NCBI GenBank assembly: GCA_964595055.1
Contig: CAZQOV010000167.1
Span: forward strand, 1 to 6,248
Origin: CAYRTD01 sp964595055
GTDB lineage: Bacteria; Bacteroidota; Bacteroidia; Bacteroidales; GCA-2748055
Direction: 5' to 3'
Length of the DNA: 6,248 bases
The position numbers and the translations under genes were made by a program. The number at the start of each line of letters is the position of its first letter. Position 1 is the first letter of the stretch. Below are positions 1-5,667 of the stretch, one piece after another. The notes beneath the pieces were generated by a model, which ran no database searches, was not told the origin of the DNA, and saw nothing but the letters and a program-made list of their open reading frames with translations.

Positions 1-825
1 TATGGCAAATCCGATCTTTCCCATGTTTCCTTTGGGAAGTCCTTTTTCCAGTTTTTCCCAGGTATCTCCCCCATTGGTGGTTTTGTAAATCGCAGTTTTG
101 GGTCCACCTCCCATATAAGCGGCAACCGTACGATGATGCTGCCAGGTAGCAGCATACAAAACATCGGGATTGCGTGGATCGATCAGGATCTCTGTAGCTC
201 CGGTGTATTCATCATCCCCAAGCAATTTTGTCCAGGTCTCACCGCCATCGGTGGTTTTAAATACTCCTCTTTCACCGCCAGGGCTCCATAACGGGCCCTG
301 TGCAGCTACCCATATTATATCCGGATTCTTGGGATGAACAATTATATCCGAGATGTGCTCAGATTTTTTGAGGCCCATATTCTTCCATGTGGCCCCTCCA
401 TCTTCACTTTTATAAATACCATCGCCATAACCTACATGTCGGCCACCGACATTTTCGCCTGTACCCACCCAGATGGTATGTGGATTATTGGGATCAATGG
501 TCAGGCAACCTATGGAATAAGATCCCTGACCGTCAAAAATGGATTCCCAGGTAACTCCCGCATTGAGGGTTTTCCATACTCCGCCGGAACCAACAGCAAC
601 ATACCATAAGTTGTCATCTTCGGGATGGATGGCAATGTCGGCAATACGTCCCGACATGAAAGCAGGACCGATATTTCGAAGCTTAAATGCTGAAAATGTG
701 GATTCGGTAAGAGGGTTTTTAGATTCTTCACCATTGGAATTTGTCCTGTTTCTTTGTCCAAAAGTTCCGATTGAAGACAGAATCAGAAAAGCAGATAACA
801 GAATTAAGGAAAAGATCTTTTTCAT
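1..825 (-). CDS. Secreted BNR/Asp-box beta-propeller protein (sortilin/VPS10-like), C-terminus outside window
   Basis: The reading frame is open from an ATG at 825-823 to the left edge: 275 codons with no stop, so the 3' part is missing. Residues 1-24 form a signal peptide (Lys-Lys, a hydrophobic stretch rich in Leu and Ile, then ...TFGQ), typical of Bacteroidota exported proteins. The mature part carries four Asp-box motifs of the form S/T-x-D/N-x-G-x-T-W at about residues 86-93 (TLNAGVTW), 140-147 (SEDGGATW), 191-198 (TTDGGETW) and 249-256 (TTNGGDTW). They are interleaved with the recurring blade strands 'I.IHP.(N)PD..WV', as in VPS10/sortilin-type and photosystem II stability factor-like beta-propellers. 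Family members are often around 1000 residues and sit outside the cytoplasm, but their substrates are mostly unknown. Some are annotated as glycosyl hydrolases on the propeller fold alone; no catalytic residues can be assigned here. It lies 189 bp downstream of the GntR gene on the same strand and is probably a separate unit. Confidence 0.88.
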   Translation of the reverse strand, partial: MKKIFSLILLSAFLILSSIGTFGQRNRTNSNGEESKNPLTESTFSAFKLRNIGPAFMSGRIADIAIHPEDDNLWYVAVGSGGVWKTLNAGVTWESIFDGQGSYSIGCLTIDPNNPHTIWVGTGENVGGRHVGYGDGIYKSEDGGATWKNMGLKKSEHISDIIVHPKNPDIIWVAAQGPLWSPGGERGVFKTTDGGETWTKLLGDDEYTGATEILIDPRNPDVLYAATWQHHRTVAAYMGGGPKTAIYKTTNGGDTWEKLEKGLPKGNMGKIGFAI

Positions 826-937
826 AGATAGCTATATTGATTAATAAAATATTTAAAAAAACATATTTATAACAGATATTCAAAATGAAAGTTTATTTTT
901 TTTGGGAATTCGGATTTTTACTGTGAGATTGACAATT

Positions 938-960
938 TATATCAGGGAAGATCTGATATA
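938..960. repeat. Perfect 8-bp inverted repeat with 7-nt loop between the GntR and propeller genes
   Basis: The arms TATATCAG (938-945) and CTGATATA (953-960) are exact reverse complements around GGAAGAT. The stem is AT-rich and no T-run follows on either strand, so it does not look like an intrinsic terminator. It lies about 113 bp upstream of the propeller start codon and 55 bp downstream of the repressor stop, so it could be a regulator site for the propeller gene. A shorter hairpin (TGCAG, GAGG, CTGCA; 965-978) lies beside it. An 8-bp pairing with a free choice of loop can occur by chance in a window of this size. Confidence 0.3.
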
Positions 961-1014
961 GTATTGCAGGAGGCTGCAGAGAACAGATAAGGGATAAACC
1001 CTGACATCAATGAG

Positions 1015-1752
1015 CTATCCTATATCCCTCTCACTCTCTATCATATAATTAAAACTATCTCCCCGGTAAAAACCAATGTTGTACTCAACCGGCCGGTCGC
1101 CGGGATCATAAACGAGACGCTTTCTGACAAGAATGGGTTGACCTGGTTTGAGTTCGAGCTTTTTGGCCTGCGAAGCGTTTGCTCCGCTTGCGCTGATCTC
1201 TTCTTTTGAAGTCTTTACCGGAGTGGAATAGTCTTTTTCCAGGATCTCATAAAGTGGACGGGTGAAGTCTTCTTTCCCGGTAAGTCCAATTCGTGGATGG
1301 AAATAAGAGATGAAATGAACGAAGGGACGTTTGTCGGTTCCCCTCAGTCTTTCCATTTTCAAAACTTCGATTTTTTCTGAAATTCCGAGAAAATTAGCCA
1401 CTTCTTTTTCAGGGATACACCATTCAACATTGATCTCATAATTCTTGATCTTTATTCCTTTGGCTTTCATTTCCTGTGAAAAAGATAACCAGCTTTTTAA
1501 TCGGGTATCAACATTTGGCTCTGCAAAGCGGGTTCCTACGCCTTTTTTTCTGACAAGCACCCCTTCATAGACCAATTTATTCGTGGCCTGCCGGAGCGTA
1601 TTCCTTGATATTCCAAGTTGTTTGGCAAGTTCCACCTCATTGGGTAATAACTGTCCATTTTTATACTCCTCCAGATCCGCCATTTTCCGGATCAGATCCT
1701 CCACCTGCGAGTGCAGGGGAATGTTACTCTTGTGATCAATGGTGAGTCTCAT
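1015..1752 (-). CDS. GntR-family transcriptional regulator, HutC/UTRA type
   Basis: This complete 245-residue protein has the usual length for the HutC subfamily. Residues 5-75 form the winged helix-turn-helix: 'IPLHSQVEDLIR' is the first helix, 'LPNEVELAKQLGISRNTLRQ' (36-55) matches the GntR signature LPSExELAxxLGVSRxTVRxA, and 'LVYEGVLVRKKGVGTRF' (60-76) forms the last helix and wing. Residues 85-240 form a UTRA ligand-binding domain, recognisable from 'VLKMERLRGTDKRPFVHFISYF' and the closing 'PILVRKRLVYDPGDRPVEYNIGFYRGD'. UTRA regulators usually repress a nearby catabolic operon until a sugar, sugar phosphate or related small molecule binds. It is the last gene of the sugar cluster, 155 bp after the ROK kinase. 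The ligand is most likely a product of that pathway, and the palindrome at 5173-5190 is a plausible target; both are inferences. The ATG at 1752-1750 is preceded by no strong ribosome site, as is normal in this phylum. Confidence 0.93.
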   Translation of the reverse strand: MRLTIDHKSNIPLHSQVEDLIRKMADLEEYKNGQLLPNEVELAKQLGISRNTLRQATNKLVYEGVLVRKKGVGTRFAEPNVDTRLKSWLSFSQEMKAKGIKIKNYEINVEWCIPEKEVANFLGISEKIEVLKMERLRGTDKRPFVHFISYFHPRIGLTGKEDFTRPLYEILEKDYSTPVKTSKEEISASGANASQAKKLELKPGQPILVRKRLVYDPGDRPVEYNIGFYRGDSFNYMIESERDIG

Positions 1753-1782
1753 CCCGGTTTTATCTTATTCCGTAATTTACTT

Positions 1783-1790
1783 CAAATTTA
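1783..1790 (-). promoter_or_regulatory. Candidate -7 box for the GntR gene
   Basis: On the minus strand the sequence reads TAAATTTG, an exact match to the Bacteroidota -7 consensus TAnnTTTG. It ends 30 nt before the ATG of the GntR gene, which would give a leader of about 22-25 nt. No TTTG or TTG is seen 19-21 nt upstream, so the -33 half is missing or weak. Given the 155-bp gap after the kinase gene, separate or additional transcription of the repressor is reasonable. Confidence 0.3.
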
Positions 1791-1835
1791 ATATTCATTA
1801 CCGAATTGCTGAGCTTTATTATGGGCTTTTTTCAT
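1788..1835 (-). CDS. Possible 15-residue leader peptide before the GntR gene
   Basis: The minus strand has a purine-rich GGAGAA stretch directly before an ATG at 1835-1833. The frame reads MKKAHNKAQQFGNEY and stops with TAA at 1790-1788, 35 bp before the GntR start. The ribosome-site-like sequence is better than those of the neighbouring genes, which is the only reason to list it. No homology or attenuator structure can be claimed. A frame this short occurs easily by chance, and its stop overlaps the candidate -7 box. Confidence 0.12.
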   Translation of the reverse strand: MKKAHNKAQQFGNEY

Positions 1836-1907
1836 TTCTCCTTCTCCGTCAAGGAATACTTTTTCCTGAGCTCTTGGAGCTTAACATGCAATCCCATCCG
1901 ATTGATT

Positions 1908-3017
1908 TTAAGAATCAAGTTGCTGCAGGGCGAAGGCATAGGCGCCAAGTGCTATGGCCTGACTTGCACCGAGTTTTGAAAGTCCTATACCATTTCTTGG
2001 CAGGTTGTCATATTTGATTGTTCTGCCACTGCCGGGTACACGAACTGCATTAATGCTTCCTTCAGCAAATTTTCTGAATTCTGATGGGTCTTCGAGATTA
2101 TACACTTTATAAGATAAGCGAGGAAATACATTTCCTTCATAATCGGTATATGTCCGGTTTATTTCCTCAAACATGGCTGGCGCAAAGAGATCCCAGGCGG
2201 CAGTGATTCCTCCTCCGAGAACAACCAAGGCATCAATCAACGAAATAGCGTTTGCTACTGAATTGCCCAGGCTTTTGCCAAATTGCTGAAAGGAAGTTCT
2301 GGCCGCCTCAACAAATCCATCGGAAGTCCCATTTGCAATAGCGTAAATATCTCTGGGCATCAGGTTTTTATCAACAGGGATGCCCGCTTCTTCTGCATAA
2401 ACTCTTTGTATCGCTCTGGTACTTACGCTTTCCTCTGCATTCCATCCCGGATCCCAGGGGTTCAGTGTATTATGGATCTCTGCTCCACTGGAACTGTTCC
2501 CAACCAGCATTTTTTTGTCCAGAACAATCCCGGCGCCGAATCCTGTACCAAGCGTAAAACCAATTAAGCTGTTATATTGTTTGAGACTGCCGGACTCTTT
2601 CAAGCGTTTATTTAATTCGGGTAAATAGCCTGCCAGTGCCTCGCCATAAGCAAATAAATTTCCATCATTATTAATGTAGACCGGAATCTTAAAGTGATCT
2701 TCAAGCATGGGACCCAGAGGAACGTCTCCTGTGAATGCCTTGAAATTTGGGAGATTCCCAATGATCCCTTCCGGATAATCAGCCGGACCGGGAAAGGCAA
2801 AACTAATAGCCTCAGGATCTCCCTTCAGATTTTTCTTTACTTCTTCAAACCCAGCTATCATCATATCCAGCGTCTTCTGCAGGTCCTCAGGAAAAGCACG
2901 CTTGCTTATCGGTTCAATGATTTCCGTATTTGACCGGATAGCGGAAAAAACAAAATTGGTCCCCCCTGCATCCAGGGTCATGATCATCCGTTTGTCTTCA
3001 TAAGTATTTGTATTCAT
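1908..3017 (-). CDS. ROK-family sugar kinase (mannokinase, glucokinase or fructokinase-like)
   Basis: This 369-residue cytosolic protein belongs to the ROK branch of the actin-like ATPase fold. Phosphate-1 loop: 'LDAGGTN' at 15-21. Catalytic region: 'INNDGN' at 115-120, with Asp118 as the expected base (usually NDAN). Phosphate-2 loop: 'TLGTGFGAGI' at 155-164. Adenosine site: 'VVLGGGI' at 265-271. The reaction would be ATP-dependent phosphorylation of a hexose; next to a mannose-6-phosphate isomerase, mannose is the likeliest substrate and fructose or glucose are alternatives. The protein contains no cysteine. The ROK zinc site (GEIGH...CxCGxxGCxE) is replaced by 'GAEIHNTLNPWDPGWNAEE' (178-196), which keeps His182 but loses all the Cys ligands. 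At 369 residues it is longer than typical glucokinases (about 300-320), with extra sequence around 290-345. The start at 3017 lies 34 bp after the transporter remnant, which fits an operon. Met11 or Met13 could also serve as start. Confidence 0.9.
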   Translation of the reverse strand: MNTNTYEDKRMIMTLDAGGTNFVFSAIRSNTEIIEPISKRAFPEDLQKTLDMMIAGFEEVKKNLKGDPEAISFAFPGPADYPEGIIGNLPNFKAFTGDVPLGPMLEDHFKIPVYINNDGNLFAYGEALAGYLPELNKRLKESGSLKQYNSLIGFTLGTGFGAGIVLDKKMLVGNSSSGAEIHNTLNPWDPGWNAEESVSTRAIQRVYAEEAGIPVDKNLMPRDIYAIANGTSDGFVEAARTSFQQFGKSLGNSVANAISLIDALVVLGGGITAAWDLFAPAMFEEINRTYTDYEGNVFPRLSYKVYNLEDPSEFRKFAEGSINAVRVPGSGRTIKYDNLPRNGIGLSKLGASQAIALGAYAFALQQLDS

Positions 3018-3051
3018 AATTTTTAGTTATTTGTGTTTGTATGTATATGAC

Positions 3052-3285
3052 TTAAATATTTGTGCTAGCCGGTTTTGTTTTTGTTGCATAATAGGTAGCA
3101 AAAGTTATTGATATCAGAGCAAACCAGAGGAAGACCATTGTAGGTAAAAGTTGAGCAACCGTGTCCGACAACTGAAAGTCATCTCTTACATAAGCTGTGG
3201 CATCTCCAACAAGGTCGACAAAGCCCATCATATAAAATGAAATGAATACCGGGAGTAGGTTCTTAAGTGAATTTTGTTTTTTCAT
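3052..3285 (-). pseudogene. MFS sugar transporter, internally deleted remnant (77 codons)
   Basis: From the ATG at 3285-3283 the protein begins MKKQNSLKNLLPVF and continues with 'FYMMGFVDLVGDATAYVRDDFQLSDTVAQLLPTMVFLWFALIS'. This is the first transmembrane helix, loop and start of helix 2 of a major facilitator sugar permease common in Bacteroidota sugar operons; intact members have about 400 residues and 12 helices. After residue 57 ('ALIS'), where relatives continue with the conserved loop 2-3 (PTG...N..GR), the frame instead runs 'ITFATYYATKTKPASTNI' and stops. The tail could be the end of the same transporter joined by a large internal deletion, but this cannot be proven without relatives. 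Such a protein could not transport sugar. The gene sits 23 bp after the isomerase and 34 bp before the ROK kinase, the position expected for the operon's permease. The frame is open further upstream to 3348, but that part overlaps the end of the isomerase gene and does not look like transporter sequence. It could also be an assembly deletion. Confidence 0.72.
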
Positions 3286-3308
3286 ATATCTTTTAAATGA
3301 TTTGAATA

Positions 3309-5075
3309 TTATGCATTGGATCTGACAAATGCTTTTACTGTTGCACATTTTTTTCCTACAGAGGGACCGGAGGGCCTGATGGTATATTTCCCGACTGCTG
3401 CAGGAACAATAAAGGTTTCTGCATAATGAACATGGAAAGGTTCGAAAGAATTCTCAGGGCTTTCAACAACGATTTCCTCCCCCTCCACCAGGGTGATTAC
3501 ATTCACTCCATTGTTGGTATTATGAGAAACAGACCCTGTAAACCAGTGACGTCGGGTTTCAATAAATTCTCTTTCATGAAGTCCTGTTTTTTCTTCAGTC
3601 CACCCTTCACCTTCAGCTATTTTTTCAACTTTTGGAAGCAGATTCTCACTTGTCCACCCGGAAGTTCTGTCCCATTGAATGTTTTTCAAGCCATGGTCCA
3701 CATTAATGGGGCGTGGTTTTCCATCCAGATTTTTCCTTCCCCAATCATATAGCTTGAAGGTGAAAATATATGGAGTGGCACTTATTTCCAGCACCATGCT
3801 GTTTTTCCCTGAGCAATGAATGGTACCAGCAGGAATAAGGAAATGATCATGCTTTTTTGCCGGCCAGTTTTCAACGTACAAAGAAGGATCGAAAGGGGAA
3901 CCTTCTTTTTCAGCTATCCTCAGCTCCTTTTCCATTTTCTCTCTGTCCACTCCTTCTTTCAGGCCAAGATATACGGAAGCATCAGCCTCAGCATCCATAA
4001 GGTAATAACTCTCATCCTGTGTATAATGCATGCCGAAAGTTTCCTGGATATATTCCGTAAGCGGATGTACCTGTAAGCTCAGATTTCCTCCATCCATGGT
4101 ATCCAGAAAATCAAAACGTATTGGGAATTCATCTCCGAAGCGTCCGTGAACAGCAGGACCAAGAAGGTTTAAAGTTTGAAAAAATACTACATTTATGGCC
4201 GGGATCTCCAGTTTTGTTTCTCCGAATTTCAGCAATAGACTGTTTTCTTCCGGAACACAATTAAAGCACCAGGCATAATTTTCCTCCTCCCTGTTGAGGT
4301 CAAAATTATCTTTCATCCATTGGCCTCCCCAGGGACCGGGATCGAAAAAGGGAACCACACTAAATGGCTGATGTGCAGCTTTGCGAATTCCTTCCATTAT
4401 CGCATCTGAAGATACCAGCTTTGGCCGGTTTTCATCATTGGTGTCCAGGACATAATCCCATTTATGTGCGGTCTTTTTCTTTAACCGATCGCAGACACGC
4501 CAGTCTACAAAAAAACCTCTCTTATATTTTAGTTCTGCACTTTCAGTCCGGTTGTTAATCCCAAGATTGTTCACAAGGTTTTGTCGCATTCTTCTCTGAA
4601 TCTCCCACCGGGCCATGTCGGCATATATCATCACATCCGGCTTGTCCCAGACCAGAGAAGCTCCGTAACCAAAAATCACCACCATCGAATCCTTAACATC
4701 CGCAACCTTCATCTGCATTTGAGCCAGCTTTTCTTTATCCAGGAAATCCATCATATTAAGCCTTGTCATATAGCCAAAAACCCGGTCATCAGTGACATCA
4801 GAGCAGGTCATTTCCCTGATGGATTCCTCTTCTTTAAAAGCATCCAAAGTGTCAAGTAAAATATCCGGCTGAATGTGGTTTTTAATCTGTTCTTTTAAAT
4901 CATCCAATAATACCCCCTGATAGGTCTCAACAATTATTATCCTTCTGACAGAAGGGTTCTCGCCGGAGAACTTTTTTACTTCCCGGCTTATCGATTCCCA
5001 GCCGGCAAAGCACTCTTTTTCTTTGTCTTTTACCTCTATGAAAGGCTCTTTATTAAAACTTTTAGCAAACTTCAT
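3309..5075 (-). CDS. Class I mannose-6-phosphate isomerase with additional N-terminal domain
   Basis: This 588-residue protein interconverts mannose 6-phosphate and fructose 6-phosphate in the cytosol. The isomerase part starts near residue 240, where 'FFDPGPWGGQWM' (243-254) corresponds to the IWGG-type opening of the family. Metal ligands are visible: Gln335 and His337 in 'LSLQVHP', Glu355 in 'QDESYYLMDAE', and His420 in 'IPAGTIHCSG'. Arg447 in 'KLYDWGR' is the likely catalytic arginine. A cupin-like C-terminal domain follows, about 500-588. This part alone has the normal length of class I enzymes (about 320-350). Residues 1-235 are extra. They contain 'RRIIIVETYQG' (44-54), 'MVVIFGYGASLVW' (131-143), 'DVMIYADMARWEIQRRMRQN' (147-166), 'YKRGFFVDWRVCDRLKK' (184-200) and 'WDYVLDTN' (206-213). 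The order is reminiscent of a nucleoside-kinase-like fold, but no Walker A P-loop is present, so activity is doubtful. It is the first gene of the operon, with a candidate operator and promoter about 100 bp upstream. Confidence 0.9.
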   Translation of the reverse strand: MKFAKSFNKEPFIEVKDKEKECFAGWESISREVKKFSGENPSVRRIIIVETYQGVLLDDLKEQIKNHIQPDILLDTLDAFKEEESIREMTCSDVTDDRVFGYMTRLNMMDFLDKEKLAQMQMKVADVKDSMVVIFGYGASLVWDKPDVMIYADMARWEIQRRMRQNLVNNLGINNRTESAELKYKRGFFVDWRVCDRLKKKTAHKWDYVLDTNDENRPKLVSSDAIMEGIRKAAHQPFSVVPFFDPGPWGGQWMKDNFDLNREEENYAWCFNCVPEENSLLLKFGETKLEIPAINVVFFQTLNLLGPAVHGRFGDEFPIRFDFLDTMDGGNLSLQVHPLTEYIQETFGMHYTQDESYYLMDAEADASVYLGLKEGVDREKMEKELRIAEKEGSPFDPSLYVENWPAKKHDHFLIPAGTIHCSGKNSMVLEISATPYIFTFKLYDWGRKNLDGKPRPINVDHGLKNIQWDRTSGWTSENLLPKVEKIAEGEGWTEEKTGLHEREFIETRRHWFTGSVSHNTNNGVNVITLVEGEEIVVESPENSFEPFHVHYAETFIVPAAVGKYTIRPSGPSVGKKCATVKAFVRSNA

Positions 5076-5172
5076 CCTTAATATTTAATAATTATCATTC
5101 TGTGCCAATTCAGGGTTAATATCCAATTCTCGCTGGGGTATCGGGAAAGCATAGATCAAGTTTTAGTGAAAA

Positions 5173-5190
5173 TGTTCATACATATGAACA
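5173..5190. promoter_or_regulatory. Candidate GntR operator, 18-bp palindrome
   Basis: The sequence TGTTCATACATATGAACA consists of two perfect 8-bp arms around a CA spacer. It overlaps the last two bases of a TAnnTTTG box (minus strand) and extends over the expected transcription start of the isomerase operon, a position suited to repression. Short palindromes of this type are normal targets for dimeric GntR regulators, and a GntR gene lies in the same cluster. That this protein binds here is inferred from position and symmetry only; another regulator is possible. Confidence 0.5.
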
Positions 5191-5196
5191 AATGTA
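5189..5196 (-). promoter_or_regulatory. Candidate -7 box of the isomerase/kinase operon
   Basis: The minus strand reads TACATTTG, an exact match to the Bacteroidota -7 consensus TAnnTTTG, 113 bp before the isomerase ATG. At the -33 distance there is a run of eight T instead of a clear TTTG, so the upstream half is weak. The predicted leader is about 105 nt. The downstream edge of the box is shared with the palindrome at 5173-5190. Confidence 0.42.
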
Positions 5197-5491
5197 ACGG
5201 ATAAATATGAGAAAAAAAATTAAATGATATTAATAATTTGTATAAAAAAACATATTATGGACTGCTTAAGAATGCCATTATGAAGGATTTGAAGTTTCCG
5301 AAATTCAGGTATTCCTATTCTTTCTGTCGAGCCTTATGGGAATGTTTTCGCGTAACTTCTTTTATTCTTCTGTGAATTCGGTTGAATGGGCTAAATGTGC
5401 CGGTATAGTTTTTATTCGGATATTTGTAAAGGACAAATTTAACTTCCACTCATGGGACACTAAAATCTTTGATTTAGGAATACTTTTCTGT

Positions 5492-5528
5492 AAGAGCTTA
5501 ACTGTTAATTGATTTTTAGTTAGCTCTT
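5492..5528. repeat. Imperfect inverted repeat, 11-bp stem with one bulge
   Basis: The left arm AAGAGCTTAACT (5492-5503) pairs with AGTTAGCTCTT (5518-5528) except for one unpaired T, around a 14-nt AT-rich loop. The plus strand continues TGGTTTTG, which is T-rich but not a clean T-run. It could be a weak terminator, a regulator site or chance pairing in AT-rich DNA; no gene ends nearby on the plus strand. Confidence 0.3.
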
Positions 5529-5610
5529 TGGTTTTGAATCCATTTATTCATTAAAAAAATAGTCAAGGTTTGTTTTACCCGTATTTATAAAAAATTTTAT
5601 CTCTGGTCTA

Positions 5611-5642
5611 TTGGCACAAAAATGAATTTTCCCATATCTTTA
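5611..5642 (+). promoter_or_regulatory. Candidate promoter of the PAS-domain gene
   Basis: TTG at 5611-5613 and TATCTTTA at 5635-5642 (7 of 8 positions of TAnnTTTG) are separated by 21 nt, within the spacing of Bacteroidota promoters. Transcription would start near 5649, leaving a leader of about 20 nt before the ATG at 5668. The match is imperfect at the last base of the -7 box and the -33 element is only a TTG. Confidence 0.33.
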
Positions 5643-5667
5643 AGCCTGGTTTAAAAAAGAATTGAAT

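Larger units (their letters stand above)
5076..5667. other. 592-bp divergent intergenic region
   Basis: This AT-rich spacer lies between the minus-strand sugar operon and the plus-strand PAS gene. The left part holds a leader of about 90 nt for the isomerase gene and the operator/-7 box pair. The right end holds a candidate promoter for the PAS gene. Between about 5260 and 5600 there is an imperfect hairpin (5492-5528), a short 6-bp inverted repeat (5422-5438), and no coding frame with recognisable content on either strand. I see no tRNA-like structure, tandem repeat or insertion-sequence end. Confidence 0.7.

Noticed and set aside
334..844. Frames of about 80-100 codons on both strands inside the propeller gene
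   Set aside because: They overlap the continuous 275-codon propeller frame, which has a signal peptide and repeated Asp-boxes; the alternatives show no domain pattern.
1869..1881. A small hairpin AGCTC-TTG-GAGCT after the ROK kinase stop, considered as a terminator
   Set aside because: The stem is only 5 bp and no T-run follows on the minus strand.
3286..3348. An in-frame upstream start that would lengthen the transporter remnant by 21 residues
   Set aside because: It lies largely inside the end of the isomerase gene, and its residues are not transporter-like, whereas the ATG at 3285 begins directly with the expected Lys-rich permease N-terminus.
3426..4859. Several plus-strand frames of 60-108 codons opposite the isomerase gene
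   Set aside because: They are antisense shadows rich in Phe, His, Ile and Ser with no recognisable motif; the minus-strand isomerase carries all expected active-site residues.
854..5256. A shared 14-bp string TAAAAAAACATATT at 854-867 and 5243-5256, upstream of two minus-strand genes
   Set aside because: It is mostly an A-run in AT-rich spacers, and neither copy has a properly spaced -33 element, so it is treated as low-complexity similarity.
5280..5375. A 31-codon plus-strand frame starting MKDLKFPKFRYSY
   Set aside because: There is no ribosome site or promoter, the composition is unremarkable, it sits in a non-coding AT-rich region, and frames of this length are expected by chance.
5101..5618. 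Inverted 9-bp copies of ATTGGCACA at 5101-5109 and 5610-5618
   Set aside because: Many 9-bp matches are expected by chance in a window of this size, and the flanks diverge quickly.
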